Part shown: positions 36,335 to 46,124 of the stretch, in pieces | Layout of the letters: the number at the start of each line of letters is the position of its first letter | Position numbering within the stretch: position 1 is the first letter of the stretch | Source: Acidobacteriota bacterium | Lineage (GTDB): Bacteria; Acidobacteriota; Blastocatellia; Chloracidobacteriales; Chloracidobacteriaceae | Length of the DNA: 64,000 bases | Assembly: GCA_016208495.1 (NCBI GenBank) | Contig: JACQXX010000048.1 | Location: 1 to 64,000, forward strand | Direction: 5' to 3' | The notes under the pieces: generated by a model | Databases searched by the model: none | Told to the model about the DNA's origin: nothing | What the model saw: only the letters and a program-made list of their open reading frames with translations | Made by a program: the position numbers and the translations under genes

Positions 36335-36769
36335 ATGAATCGTCCACCATCACCAGGGTTAATGACCTTTTTAGAATTAGGCGCTTACGGAGAACAACTA
36401 GCGACCAGCCACCTCAAACAGCATGGTTACCAGATTATCGCCCGCAACGTCACGCTTCCACTAGGTCGGACACCAGAGGGAAAACCCATCACCGGTGAAC
36501 TCGACATCGTTGCCCTCGATGGTCAGACCCTGGTGTTTGTCGAAGTCAAAACCCGCTCGTCAGACGAACTTGCGCTCCCGGAAGCCGCCGTCACTCCTGC
36601 CAAACAACGCAAACTGGCCCGAACCGCCAGACGCTATCGCCGGCTGATCGGGCCAGTTGACATGCCGTATCGCTTTGATGTCGTCAGTATCGTGGCTTCA
36701 GGTCAAAATGAACCCCAAATTCGACTGCTCAAAGACTTCTTTCAAGATTCGGTTAAAAATCAAACTTGA
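36335..36769 (+). CDS. yraN: YraN/UPF0102 family nuclease-like protein
   Basis: The product has 144 residues. The family pattern is clear: LGAYGEQLATSHLKQHGYQI, IARNV, GELDIVALDGQTLVFVEVKT (the restriction-endonuclease-like D-x(n)-E-x-K core), and TPAKQRKLARTARRY. YraN proteins are Holliday-junction-resolvase-like and their role is not settled. A SD-like AGAAG precedes the ATG. The 3' end overlaps the convergent TonB-receptor gene by 17 bases. Confidence 0.9.
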   Translation: MNRPPSPGLMTFLELGAYGEQLATSHLKQHGYQIIARNVTLPLGRTPEGKPITGELDIVALDGQTLVFVEVKTRSSDELALPEAAVTPAKQRKLARTARRYRRLIGPVDMPYRFDVVSIVASGQNEPQIRLLKDFFQDSVKNQT

Positions 36770-39452
36770 CGCCAAACGTTCCCCAGAATGAATAGTACTC
36801 TTCCTGAACCGGTCGCACGTTGATGCCCTCAAACCGACGGAAGGGTGAATTGGTCAGGTTGATTAACTGGCCAAACACGCGAATTTTCGGCGTAATCGCC
36901 TGACTGACTGATAAATCAAGCTGCAACCGGTCATCGAGGAAAATATCCCGATTGGGTTCGGCGCCGACTTCGTTCAGGTATTTCCCCTGGTAGTTCCACG
37001 AAAGACTTCCGGAAAAACCTTTCTTTTCATAATTGATCGAGGCGTTCCCGGTGTGCTTGTTCTGTCCGGGCAGGGTGATCACTCGACCATCCTGGAGTTT
37101 GGCGCTGGAATTGGTGTAGGTGTAATTGAAGTACAGCCCAAATCCATCCAATGGTCCGGGCAGAAATCGCAATTTATTTTGAAAGGCAAACTCCAGCCCG
37201 TACAGATCGGCACTCTTTCCATTCTGGGGTTGGGTGACATCAAAGGAATCACCGTTGCGCTGCTCGCGAAACTGGAATGGGAAGATGAAATCATCAATTT
37301 TCTTGTAGAAAAACCCGCCTGACACCACACCGACTGTGTTGAAATAGTGTTCGGCCAGCACATCCACATTCCAGGAGCGGGTCAATTCCAGATTGGGGTT
37401 TCCACGGGTGATTTCTTCGTCCTCTTCAATGATGAGCTGGGTTGGCACCAAATCAACATAGTTGGGACGGGCGAGCGAACGCGTAAAGGCCGCTCTCACA
37501 TTGGTGTTTTCTCCGAGCCGATATTTGGCATGAAGCGCCGGCAGAAAGATTCCGGTTGAACTCTTTCCGGTGACGGGTGTGGTCGAAACATAGTCCCCAT
37601 CAGGGTTGAAAAGAACATCAAACCCTTTGTAATCATATGAAGTATGCTCATAGCGGAAACCCGGCAGCAGACTGAAGCGCTGGCCAAAGTAAAATGTCGC
37701 CATGGCATAGCCGGCCCCAATCCGCTCAGTCGCCAGGAAATCAGCCGCGTCGGCTTCGAAATCAGTTTCTCGTTCCAAATTCAGTGAGGTAAGAAAGGCT
37801 CGGGCGGCGGCGGCATTCACATGCTGACCAATCACATAGCGGCCATCAATGATGCTTTTCTGGGCAAAAAACTGCCGGTCCAGATTGTCCTTTAAGAAGA
37901 CATCATCTTCCGGTTTGAAAATGGTGGTTTCGTTGTTGCGAAACTTGCGTTTGCGCCAGAATTTTCCTCCGGCTTTGAATGACCCGCTGATGCCATCGCT
38001 CACCAGAAACGCATGCGCGATGTTGCCCCAAAACGACACATCACGATCCGAGGTGAAATTGAAATCATTGGAAATTTCATCAAGCACAAACTTGCTCACA
38101 TCTTCATTGAGCACATTGACCCGAATATTGTCCGGGTCAATCGAAGTCGGCGTCACATTTGGCCTGAATTCAATATCTTCCTGTAAGAAAACCGTATTGA
38201 GCGCGTTGGGTTCATCTTCTTCGGCATAGCCATAGCTAAACCGATAGTCCACCTGCCAGTTGTGAGGGAGAAAATGTTTCCCGCCGATTGAAAACTGAGC
38301 AATCCGCTGGACTTCGAACCGGTCCTTGAGTTCGCGCTCGATTTCATTGTCCTGGACCTTGTTGGTAACCCGGCGACGATATTCCTGGTCGCTGTAGTAA
38401 TTGTAAATGCCATTGAAAAAGAAGGTATGGTTGGCGTTGGGCTTATAATCCAGCGCCAGATTGGTGGCGTTGCGTTTGCGATTGATCGAATAATCCCGCA
38501 ACTCAAAATCCTCGATTTCACCGTCATCATATGAAGTTTCAAAATTCTGCGAGCCCCGGTTCGTGTTAAAGAAACTGCCGGATGCCACCAGCCCCAGCTT
38601 GTTCTCAAAAAACCGCTGGCCAAAAGTCACGTTTCCGTTTTGAATGGCCCCCTGAACGATGTTGTTCAATCCGGCACCATAAGTAATTGAAAAGATTCGG
38701 CGTTCCGGTGCCTGTTTGGTGACCAGATTGACGGACCCGCCAATCGAATCGGCATCCATATCCGGGGTCAGGGCTTTGGTCACTTCGATGGTTTCAAGCA
38801 AATCAGCCGGAATGACATCCAGCGCCACCTGACGGATATCGCCCTCCGGAGATGGAACCCGCTGGCCGTTGATCATCATGGCATTGAGCCGGGCTTCCGT
38901 CCCACGCACCAGCACATAGCGCCCTTCACCCTGGTCGCGCTGGATCGTGATACCGGGAATGCGTTGCGTCGCCTCAGCCGCATTGGGATCGGGAAACCGG
39001 CCAATCTGGTCCGCCGAAACGACATTTTGGATGGTCTCAGCGTTTTTCTGCTGGTTGAGCGCCCTCGCCTGCCCCTGCAAGATGGGTTCACCATAGACGG
39101 TAATCACTTCCTGCACGCTTTGTTTCAACGAGATTTCGAGCACCAGCGAATTGCCTTCCGGTACGGTCACTTCCCGGTTCAACAGGTCATACCCAAGATA
39201 GGAAAACTCCAGTGTTTGGGTGCCCGCTGGCACTCGCTCAATTCGAAAAGCACCTGTTCGGTCGGTTACGCCGCCGATTGAGGTGCCAGAAACCACCACT
39301 TTGGTGTTGGGTAACGGGTTCAAGGTCGTTTCGTCAATGACCTTCCCGGTAATCACACCGGTTTGCCCAGACTGAGCCTGGGTATACAAACTGAATAAAA
39401 TGACGATGAGTGCAACCTGTACCAGCCGCCACACCCCACGTTGAGAAAACAT
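36753..39452 (-). CDS. TonB-dependent outer-membrane receptor
   Basis: The product has 899 residues from ATG 39452 with GGGGGA upstream. Signal peptide (to about 30), carboxypeptidase-regulatory-like beta-sandwich (about 32-110, TGVITGKVIDETTLNPLPNT), plug domain (about 130-260, with IDADSIGGSVNLVTKQAP-like sequence) and a 22-strand-type barrel ending in the aromatic-terminated FGVKFDF, as expected for BAM-dependent insertion. The layout matches the Caulobacter-type TBDR group. It lies just downstream of a beta-propeller phytase on the same strand (132-bp gap), so uptake of a phytate-derived or other phosphate/inositol compound is plausible. That is inference from neighbourhood, not from the barrel. 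Confidence 0.9.
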   Translation of the reverse strand: MFSQRGVWRLVQVALIVILFSLYTQAQSGQTGVITGKVIDETTLNPLPNTKVVVSGTSIGGVTDRTGAFRIERVPAGTQTLEFSYLGYDLLNREVTVPEGNSLVLEISLKQSVQEVITVYGEPILQGQARALNQQKNAETIQNVVSADQIGRFPDPNAAEATQRIPGITIQRDQGEGRYVLVRGTEARLNAMMINGQRVPSPEGDIRQVALDVIPADLLETIEVTKALTPDMDADSIGGSVNLVTKQAPERRIFSITYGAGLNNIVQGAIQNGNVTFGQRFFENKLGLVASGSFFNTNRGSQNFETSYDDGEIEDFELRDYSINRKRNATNLALDYKPNANHTFFFNGIYNYYSDQEYRRRVTNKVQDNEIERELKDRFEVQRIAQFSIGGKHFLPHNWQVDYRFSYGYAEEDEPNALNTVFLQEDIEFRPNVTPTSIDPDNIRVNVLNEDVSKFVLDEISNDFNFTSDRDVSFWGNIAHAFLVSDGISGSFKAGGKFWRKRKFRNNETTIFKPEDDVFLKDNLDRQFFAQKSIIDGRYVIGQHVNAAAARAFLTSLNLERETDFEADAADFLATERIGAGYAMATFYFGQRFSLLPGFRYEHTSYDYKGFDVLFNPDGDYVSTTPVTGKSSTGIFLPALHAKYRLGENTNVRAAFTRSLARPNYVDLVPTQLIIEEDEEITRGNPNLELTRSWNVDVLAEHYFNTVGVVSGGFFYKKIDDFIFPFQFREQRNGDSFDVTQPQNGKSADLYGLEFAFQNKLRFLPGPLDGFGLYFNYTYTNSSAKLQDGRVITLPGQNKHTGNASINYEKKGFSGSLSWNYQGKYLNEVGAEPNRDIFLDDRLQLDLSVSQAITPKIRVFGQLINLTNSPFRRFEGINVRPVQEEYYSFWGTFGVKFDF

Positions 39453-39584
39453 AAGTCCCCCAAATGAATGAAGAATGCAGAATGAAGAATGAAGAATTGC
39501 GATGCTCAACCTGAAGCGCCCTCATCAGCCCTGGAACAGATTGCGGCGAGGTGTTTTTCAAATCGCAATTCCGGAATCCGGAAC

Positions 39585-40676
39585 CTATTTCCGATCAATC
39601 AGGTGCCACGGCACAAACTTGAAGTTCTGATTCCCCTGATCGTTGGTTCCATCCTGGGCAACAAACAAACCATTGGGAAACTGGGGTCCCAAATTGGCGG
39701 TTGAAACATCGATTCCATCGGTTTCCGAGGTCTCATCAATGCCGTTTCCAGCCACAATTCGAAATGTCTTGACGTAGGCGTTTTGGCCGTCACGCCGATA
39801 CATTACATAGGTATTGTTGCCTTGACTTGAGGCGATCAAATACCCGCTGCCATCCGGACCACAGGCGAGTGTCACCCCTTCGACGTCAGCCATCAGGTGA
39901 CCACTGCCATCTGATTTATCAACCAGTATCCGGTCAATACCAGCATTGGGTTCGGCACCATACTTCCAGATGCCGACATTTTCTTCAGAAATATAGAGAT
40001 TCCCGAGTTCATCGTCGGCCACGCAGCCTTCGGCAACCGTACCCACGTCAAACCGGCGAACCAGTCTGGCGTCTACTTTTCCTTTGCCGGTATCGAGCAG
40101 TTCATATTGCTCAACCAGGCCGTCTTTGCAGGTTAAGATATAGTAAAACTTACCGGTTCTGGCACTGCGATACATACAGGAGCCGTATACGGTATGGGTC
40201 TGGATCTTTCGGGCGGCAACCGATTTCAGCCGTCGGGTGGCGGAGTCAATCACATAGATGGCAATTGAATCGTTTGAGCGATTTCCGGCGGTCACCAGCG
40301 CTACGGTTTCAGTCCCAAGCTTGAACCCGGACCGGACATCAACATTGTTCATCCGCCCATCTTTGAGGTACTGCAACTCTTTGCCGGACAGGTCATACAC
40401 CACCAGTCCGCCTTTTTTATTGGTGCCGATCACTAAACTTTGGGCAGCATCGTGAGGGTTGACCCAAATCGCCGGATCGTCAGCCGAATCCCCAGCCTTC
40501 TGAATTGGTGCGGTCTCGACCGTGGCTAAAACCTCGTGGATCGGGTCTTTGGGTAGGTTCACACCGGGTGAAGATGCAGCATTCTGGGCCCAGATCGGCC
40601 CACCGAACATCAGCATTCCAACCACGGCCCACATTCCCGTGCGCGGGAATCTGGGCCAGTTTACAGAACGAAACAT
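39585..40676 (-). CDS. Beta-propeller phytase (3-phytase family)
   Basis: The product has 363 residues. AGGAG seven bases before the ATG and a signal peptide ending near PIWAQ (about 31). The propeller carries family motifs [59 protein letters not shown] and [21 protein letters not shown], whose acidic residues bind the catalytic calcium ions. It should hydrolyse phytate to lower inositol phosphates in the periplasm or outside the cell. Length is normal. The neighbouring TonB receptor is a pairing known in other Gram-negative bacteria. Confidence 0.92.
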   Translation of the reverse strand: MFRSVNWPRFPRTGMWAVVGMLMFGGPIWAQNAASSPGVNLPKDPIHEVLATVETAPIQKAGDSADDPAIWVNPHDAAQSLVIGTNKKGGLVVYDLSGKELQYLKDGRMNNVDVRSGFKLGTETVALVTAGNRSNDSIAIYVIDSATRRLKSVAARKIQTHTVYGSCMYRSARTGKFYYILTCKDGLVEQYELLDTGKGKVDARLVRRFDVGTVAEGCVADDELGNLYISEENVGIWKYGAEPNAGIDRILVDKSDGSGHLMADVEGVTLACGPDGSGYLIASSQGNNTYVMYRRDGQNAYVKTFRIVAGNGIDETSETDGIDVSTANLGPQFPNGLFVAQDGTNDQGNQNFKFVPWHLIDRK

Positions 40677-41164
40677 TATTATACTCCTATAACATTCCAG
40701 CCCAATTTTACTGTCCTTGAAGGTAAAATCAGTCTATTACTGCAATCAGATCAGGTATTTCCAAGGAGGAGAAAATGAGCAGGATCAAAAAGTAATACCA
40801 GTTTGTAGTCAGTAGATCGTAGTCAGTAGTTCACTAACTTCAATTGATTGAATTACTTGACTGTTCTCTAATACGATCACTTCATTCCAAAATGGTATAA
40901 TGAGGTTAATGGGGGAGCATCATTCCATTACAAAGTTACAGGAGAGTTACAAGAAAGTAACAAGTCATGCCAGTTTGTAGTCAGTAGTGAGTAGTCAGTA
41001 GTCAAGAATGCGAATGAAGGGTTGGAGTGGTTGTTGGTCCTCATCCCCGTTGGGATGGAGCCAGGTTAGCCGGTGGTCAGCGTCGCTTTGGACGCGCCAC
41101 CACCGGATGCGGGTCATTCCCCACCTTTTCCCCGCCTGGCCAGCCGCCCAGTTCTGGGCTCACA
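40677..41164. other. Repeat-filled spacer with partial family III element
   Basis: It contains two copies of CAGTTTGTAGTCAGTAG (about 40800 and 40980) with additional AGTAGTC units, and from about 41028 a chimeric block. That block has AGCCGGTGGTCAGCGTCGCTTTG and CCACCACCGG arms of family II, followed by CCCCACCTTTTCCCCGCC of family III. No right terminal repeat is present, so the element appears truncated next to the ptsI 3' end. No gene is supported here. Confidence 0.6.
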
Positions 41165-42943
41165 TCAGTGGGAATTCGGGAAAAAATGCGGCACCGATTT
41201 TGAAAGCTCCCCTTCCAGAAAGAGTTCGATGGCCCGCGGGGTATCGAGTTCCATCACCCGAGTGACCAGTCGTTCGACCTCTGAAATTCGAACGCTGCGT
41301 ACCAGCCGCTTGATATTCGGAATCGCTGACGGCGACATGCTGAAATTGCGCAACCCCAGGCCCAGCAACACCACGGCACAGGTCGGGTTAGCAGCCATTT
41401 CACCGCAGATTTGCACCAGCGTTCCGGCAACTTTTCCAGCGTCAACCACCTGTTTCAGGCTGCGAATGACCGCCGGGTGGAGTGGTTCATAGAGGTGGGC
41501 GACTTGTGGATTGGCACGATCAACCGCCAGCGTATGTTGAATCAGGTCATTGCTGCCGATACTGAGAAAATCGGCTTCCCGAGCCAGCAGGTCAATAATC
41601 ATGACCGCCGAGGGAATTTCAACCATCACGCCAACCGGGAGGTGCGCCGCGTGGGGGATTCGCGCCTGTTCCAGTTCGGCTTTCACCTGGGCAATCAACT
41701 GGCGCGCAGCCCGAACTTCACTCACACAGGAAACCTTCGGCAACATCACACTCAACCGACCAAAGGCCCCGGCACGGTAAATGGCCCGCAACTGATCGCG
41801 AAAAATATCCTGGGATTTCAGTGTAAACCGAATGCCCTGCAGCCCCAACGCCGGATTGCGTTCGTCTCCAAACAAATCACTGGCTTTGATTTTGTCGCTC
41901 CCCAGGTCAATGGTTCGAATGACAACCCCTTCGGGTCCAGTTGATTCAACCAGTTGGCGGTAAACCTGAAACTGTTCCTCTTCGGAAATCAACCGGGGAA
42001 GTTCATTCAAAAAGATAAACTCGGATCGAAATAACCCGATGCCATGCGCGCCAGACTTTTGCAGCGAAGGTAACTCTGAGACCAGTTCCAGGTTAGCCCG
42101 TAACACACAGGTTTCACTATCAAGCGTCACCGCCGGCAAGCCGGCATGTTCGAGCGCATCCCGTTTTTGTCGCTCATCCTGATCCAATCGGTTTTGATAA
42201 TGGCGGTGCGTGGCATCTGTCGGATTCAAAATAACGCAATCGTGGGTGCCATCCACAATGATCGGGTCGCCAGTGTGTACCTGGGCGGCAAAACTCCCCA
42301 ATCCAAGCACTGACGGAACGCCGAGGCTGCGGGCAATGATCGCCGTGTGTGACGTCCAGCCTCCGGCATCGGTCGCAATCCCCAGCACATTGGTCAAATC
42401 AAGTTCGGCAAGCACAGTCGGCAGCAAATCTTCGGCCACCACCACCGACGGCTGAGTCAGGTGCAGGTTGCTGGTGCGACGACCAGAGAGGACATCAATC
42501 AGCCGATTGGCGACGTCTTCGATATCGCTGGTACGCTCGCGCAGGTATTCATCCTGGATTGACTCATAGGCCGAAAGCCACTTTGAGACCGCCAGTTTGA
42601 CGCCCCACTCGGCGTTGACCTGATTTTCGTTGATTTGTTCCTCGATGCTTTTGACCAGGAGTGGATCTTCAAGCATGAGAATATGCGGGTCGAGGATGTA
42701 GCCGTGACTGACGCCAAACTCACGCTGCATGCGCTGTTTGATCCGTTCCAGATGATGGCGGGCTACCTGGACGGCGCGATGCAACCGCTTGATTTCGTGA
42801 GGGATCCGATTGGGAAGAATTCGGACAAAGAGCGCCTGCCGCCCATGGGCATCCATCCGCACGGCTGTCCCAATCGCGATGCCAACCGAAACACCCAGTC
42901 CCTGAACACGCTGTTCGATTTGCTCCGGGCGGCTAGTAGACAT
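41165..42943 (-). CDS. ptsI: Phosphoenolpyruvate-protein phosphotransferase (enzyme I)
   Basis: The product has 592 residues from ATG 42943 with GGAGAAG upstream. The N-terminal HPr-binding and phosphohistidine domain carries His199 in TDAGGWTSHTAIIARSLGVP. The PEP-binding barrel has GIGLFRSEFIF, GLQGIRFTL, VMVEIPSAVMI, SIGSNDLIQ and the catalytic Cys in ICGEMAANP. It transfers phosphate from PEP to HPr in the cytoplasm. The gene start overlaps the HPr gene end by 11 bases, and EIIA lies 260 bp further upstream. No EIIB, EIIC or EIID gene is present, so this set is more likely regulatory than a sugar importer. Confidence 0.95.
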   Translation of the reverse strand: MSTSRPEQIEQRVQGLGVSVGIAIGTAVRMDAHGRQALFVRILPNRIPHEIKRLHRAVQVARHHLERIKQRMQREFGVSHGYILDPHILMLEDPLLVKSIEEQINENQVNAEWGVKLAVSKWLSAYESIQDEYLRERTSDIEDVANRLIDVLSGRRTSNLHLTQPSVVVAEDLLPTVLAELDLTNVLGIATDAGGWTSHTAIIARSLGVPSVLGLGSFAAQVHTGDPIIVDGTHDCVILNPTDATHRHYQNRLDQDERQKRDALEHAGLPAVTLDSETCVLRANLELVSELPSLQKSGAHGIGLFRSEFIFLNELPRLISEEEQFQVYRQLVESTGPEGVVIRTIDLGSDKIKASDLFGDERNPALGLQGIRFTLKSQDIFRDQLRAIYRAGAFGRLSVMLPKVSCVSEVRAARQLIAQVKAELEQARIPHAAHLPVGVMVEIPSAVMIIDLLAREADFLSIGSNDLIQHTLAVDRANPQVAHLYEPLHPAVIRSLKQVVDAGKVAGTLVQICGEMAANPTCAVVLLGLGLRNFSMSPSAIPNIKRLVRSVRISEVERLVTRVMELDTPRAIELFLEGELSKSVPHFFPNSH

Positions 42944-43220
42944 CGGTTTCTTCTCCAAACTTATCCCACACGAGTTTGGCCAGAGCATGCACCGCCACGG
43001 CTTCATCTTCGCCTGACGCCGTGATTGACAGCTCAGTTCCCATGGGAGCCGCTAAGAAAATGACGCTCAGGATACTTTTACCGTCGGCACTATTTCCGGT
43101 ATCGGTCCGGGTCACGGTAATTGCACTCTTGAACTGGTTGGCGAGGTTGACAAGTCGGGCAGCCGCGCGGGCGTGCAGCCCAAGTCGATTGACAATGAGC
43201 ACTCGAAGTTCTTTTGACAC
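42933..43220 (-). CDS. ptsH: Phosphocarrier protein HPr
   Basis: The product has 95 residues from a GTG start. The phosphorylated His16 is in NRLGLHARAAARLV and the regulatory Ser49 in DGKSILSVIFLAAPMG, the site used by HPr kinase in bacteria that have one. The protein shuttles phosphate from enzyme I to EIIA. Its last 11 bases overlap the start of ptsI, implying coupled translation. No HPr kinase gene lies in the window. Confidence 0.95.
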   Translation of the reverse strand: MSKELRVLIVNRLGLHARAAARLVNLANQFKSAITVTRTDTGNSADGKSILSVIFLAAPMGTELSITASGEDEAVAVHALAKLVWDKFGEETDVY

Positions 43221-43480
43221 GGTTTCTTTAGCCAGCCGGCACCAAAGCTACAAAAAGTTTTCGCTCCAGCACATCCGGGTGGTTCCCCTTGAGACAACCG
43301 CCGATGGGAATGATGGATGATGAATGATCCGACCAGATGCCATTTCATTTGTTCTCAAATGGCTTCAGGTCATACTGCTTCATGCTTCAGTCATGATTCC
43401 GCTCGGACATTGGTTAATATTTCAAAGAAAGTCATCTGGACGCCGCCACCACTTAATGGCGACAAAAGGATGAAGGGTGA

Positions 43481-43906
43481 CTATTTTTCTTTTTCAGCCG
43501 TCTTTTTTCCCATCAGTTCACTGGCCAGGTAGATGTTTTTTTGCCCCTGGTCACGCACTTTGCGGGCGATATCAACCAGGGACTCGTCCCCTTCTTGCGC
43601 CGCCAGCTTGATAACCATCGGCAAATTCACGCCGGTAATGATTTCGATGGGGGTTGACCCGCTGTAAGTCATCACCAAATTGGTTGGCGTTCCGCCAAAC
43701 ATATCGGTTAAAACTACAACGCCAGCCCCACGATTGGTGTCATCAACAGCCTTCGCAATCGTGCTTCGGGCCTGTTCCACATCGTCATGCCAGCCAATTG
43801 AGACCGCCTGAATATGGTTGATTTCCCCAACCACCATTTCAGCCGCACTCAGCAATTCATTGGCCAACTGACCGTGCGTCACAACAACACCTCCAACATG
43901 TGGCAT
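43481..43906 (-). CDS. Mannose-family PTS EIIA component
   Basis: The product has 141 residues. The active His11 lies in GGVVVTHGQLANELLSA, and GVVVLTDMFGGTPTNLVM is the family's conserved central motif; EIITGVNLPMVIKL follows. I take ATG 43906 (GGGAG about ten bases upstream) rather than the longer frame to 43951, since the fold's first strand starts there. In the absence of EIIB/C/D it probably serves as a phosphate-responsive regulatory protein, as in other orphan Man-type EIIA sets. It precedes HPr on the same strand, with a 260-bp spacer (43221-43480) in which I see no gene. Confidence 0.9.
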   Translation of the reverse strand: MPHVGGVVVTHGQLANELLSAAEMVVGEINHIQAVSIGWHDDVEQARSTIAKAVDDTNRGAGVVVLTDMFGGTPTNLVMTYSGSTPIEIITGVNLPMVIKLAAQEGDESLVDIARKVRDQGQKNIYLASELMGKKTAEKEK

Positions 43907-44202
43907 AGTGGCATAGCTCCCTTTTCTAATATGTAAATCGTGTGTGATCAAACTGAACCAATATCATAACTTCGCCGAAGAATGCTAGCCGCCCTTTCTG
44001 GGCATCAACCGTTTTCGCCATGATTTTTTCGCCACCTCTGGACCAATCGTTTCTCTGGCTGAATTTTTCTTTTTCAATTCAGCAAATTCATTCTAAATAT
44101 AGAACAACCAACGCCTTCTTCAGAATTTTGATCTTATCGCCGCCATCAGGACTCTCGGTCCACGCCGCATATATTCACCATCACAAAGGAATTTCCCACT
44201 TT

Positions 44203-45006
44203 ATGCGCTTCCCCACTTTTTGCTGTCTCTGCGGAGTGTTTTTGCTGATGATGTTCGGATTGGATTCACTCAGTTTCGGACACCACTCCATTCAAAAAAA
44301 GAAGCCGGATCCGTTCAAACCTCTCCACGACACAACGTGTTGTGTCGCCATTGAACCTGGCACTTCGCTGTGTGCCATCAACACCAATGAGGGCGCCTAC
44401 TGGTTTTTGACTGGGGGTTCATACCTCAACTCGAAAGCTATCACGGCTTCCGAAGTGCATCCATCTTCTTCAGTTGACGCGCTTGATATTTCACCCGATG
44501 GGAAATACCTGGCGGTCACCCATCACGGCGAAGGCCACCTCTGGCTCTATGTGCTGGATTTGCAAGCACTCCTGGCAGATGAGTCCAAATATGTCGTGGT
44601 GCAGGAAATCAACCCCTATCCCGGTGGAGTCTATGTCACGTCGCTCGATCAGTCATTCCTGTATTTTGAAAGCGATTGGGCCATGCATCGGCGGGTTCAA
44701 GGAGAACATGCACTGATAGCGCCCTCGGAACTTGCCTTGTTGAAGCTGAAAAAGTTCCGGATGGACTTAAAAACCGGCCAGGTTACGCCGCTTGACCCAA
44801 AACTGAACGACCTGGGCAGCTATTACGGAGCCGCGCTGGTCAATCCAAAAACGGGAGCTTCTGACAGAAGATACACGGTATTGCCGGCGCTTGCCTTCCT
44901 GAAAGAAAAATCCAGCCTTCCCTTTTTGAACCAGGCGCTCAAGCAGAAATCAAACGAGCCACTCCGGGCAGAGATTGAAGCCTTGATCGAAGCTCTTTCA
45001 AGATAG
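44203..45006 (+). CDS. Secreted hypothetical protein with propeller-like segment
   Basis: The product has 267 residues from ATG 44203 (AAGGA about 12 bases upstream); the frame opens at 44020 but the signal peptide (MRFPTFCCLCGVFLLMMFGL) starts here. A TolB/WD-like blade pattern appears at about 85-130 (SSSVDALDISPDGKYLAVTH and HLWLYVLDLQALL). A C-terminal helical segment has LPALAFLKEKSSLPFLNQAL and a HEAT-like look. No family recognised. Confidence 0.6.
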   Translation: MRFPTFCCLCGVFLLMMFGLDSLSFGHHSIQKKKPDPFKPLHDTTCCVAIEPGTSLCAINTNEGAYWFLTGGSYLNSKAITASEVHPSSSVDALDISPDGKYLAVTHHGEGHLWLYVLDLQALLADESKYVVVQEINPYPGGVYVTSLDQSFLYFESDWAMHRRVQGEHALIAPSELALLKLKKFRMDLKTGQVTPLDPKLNDLGSYYGAALVNPKTGASDRRYTVLPALAFLKEKSSLPFLNQALKQKSNEPLRAEIEALIEALSR

Positions 45007-45075
45007 TGTGGAGTGCGGTGGCTTGACACCGCTTTTCGGTATGAAAGCGGCGTCAAGTGGGCCGCACTCCGAAAG
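45007..45075. repeat. REP-like inverted repeat
   Basis: GTGGAGTGCGGTGGCTTGAC and its imperfect complement GTCAAGTGGGCCGCACTCC lie about 25 bases apart, with a nested GCGGTGGCTTGACACCGC hairpin. Related to the cluster at 26357-26400. It immediately follows a stop codon and could also act in transcript termination or stabilisation, though no T-run follows. Confidence 0.65.
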
Positions 45076-45172
45076 AGGATTTGGTTCAATCTGGATACCG
45101 TGATCCAGGTGAAGTACAATTCCGCCTCAAAGCTACAAATTGACCGATCACTGCTTGAAGGAGTTCCCCTGG

Positions 45173-46015
45173 ATGATCAACTGGCATCGGCTCTTCGGCA
45201 TTGCCTTGACGGAATTCTTCAACGGTTCGCCCTTTGTGGTCGAACTGGAAAAAGACCTGTCCCAGAAAAAGCAGTTGCTCGATATCGTCATCATTCGCCG
45301 GACTGAGGGTCAGTGGGATCATCCGTTACCGGATGGATTTGACAACCTGGCGGATCATAACCTGATTAGCTACAAGTCGTTGCGGGAACCATTCGATGAT
45401 TGGACACTCAAGGAATTGACCGGGCACTACGTCAACTACCGCAAGCAGGTCAGTCCATCACTCAATGACCTGTTGCCAGAGGACCAATTTCGGCTCTACG
45501 GCATCTGTACCCGGTTTCCCAGCCATCTCACCGGTCAGGTTGATATGTATCGGGTGCTGGGTGGCGTTTATGACATTTATCGGGGATCGGACCGGATTCG
45601 GCTGATTGTGTTGAGCGAGATTCAGGATGCCAGGCAAAATCGAATCTGGGAGTTGTTCAGCACCAGGCCGGACCACATCCAGGTCGCCGCCCAGGAATTT
45701 CAAGCCAGATATGGCGAAGCCAGCACAATTCTCAACCAGTTGTTCCGGTATTACCAAATGGAGGGATTACCCATGCCGTACACGATGGAGGATTTCAAAC
45801 GCGATGCGAAAGAAGAATTTCTCAAGAGTCTGACACCTGAAGAACGCCTCAAAGGCTTACCGGCTGAAGAACGCCTCAAAGGGTTGCCACCTGAAGAACG
45901 GCTCAAAGGCTTACCATCAGATGAACTCTTGAAGCGATTGTCGGTTGGGGACATTCAAGCCTATTTGAAGAAGTTGCTCGACCATTCAGATTCAGGTTCA
46001 TCAGAAAAGTCCTAA
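45173..46015 (+). CDS. Rpn/PD-(D/E)XK transposase-like protein with LKGLP repeats
   Basis: The product has 280 residues. AAGGAG nine bases upstream supports ATG 45173. The N-terminal nuclease-like half has FVVELEKDLSQKKQLLDIVI, HNLISYKSLREPFDDWTLKE and HYVNYRKQVSP. This corresponds to the D-x(n)-E-x-K arrangement of PD-(D/E)XK 'Rpn'-type proteins, here with YKS rather than EVK, so catalysis is uncertain. The C-terminus carries four near-identical nine-residue units (EERLKGLPP), a hallmark of this family. These proteins are scattered in bacteria and often vary in copy number. Length is normal. Confidence 0.75.
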   Translation: MINWHRLFGIALTEFFNGSPFVVELEKDLSQKKQLLDIVIIRRTEGQWDHPLPDGFDNLADHNLISYKSLREPFDDWTLKELTGHYVNYRKQVSPSLNDLLPEDQFRLYGICTRFPSHLTGQVDMYRVLGGVYDIYRGSDRIRLIVLSEIQDARQNRIWELFSTRPDHIQVAAQEFQARYGEASTILNQLFRYYQMEGLPMPYTMEDFKRDAKEEFLKSLTPEERLKGLPAEERLKGLPPEERLKGLPSDELLKRLSVGDIQAYLKKLLDHSDSGSSEKS

Positions 46016-46124
46016 AAAAACAAGCCAGCTTGAGACCAGTTCTTTTTCAAGTGAGCGGTTAACTTTTGGAACGATTGGGGTTTCCTGAACTCAGCAGGGC
46101 GGTTTATTTCCCAATCACGCTATT

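Noticed and set aside
46016-46124. Terminator after the Rpn-like gene
   Set aside because: Only a weak short stem is visible, without a following T-run.
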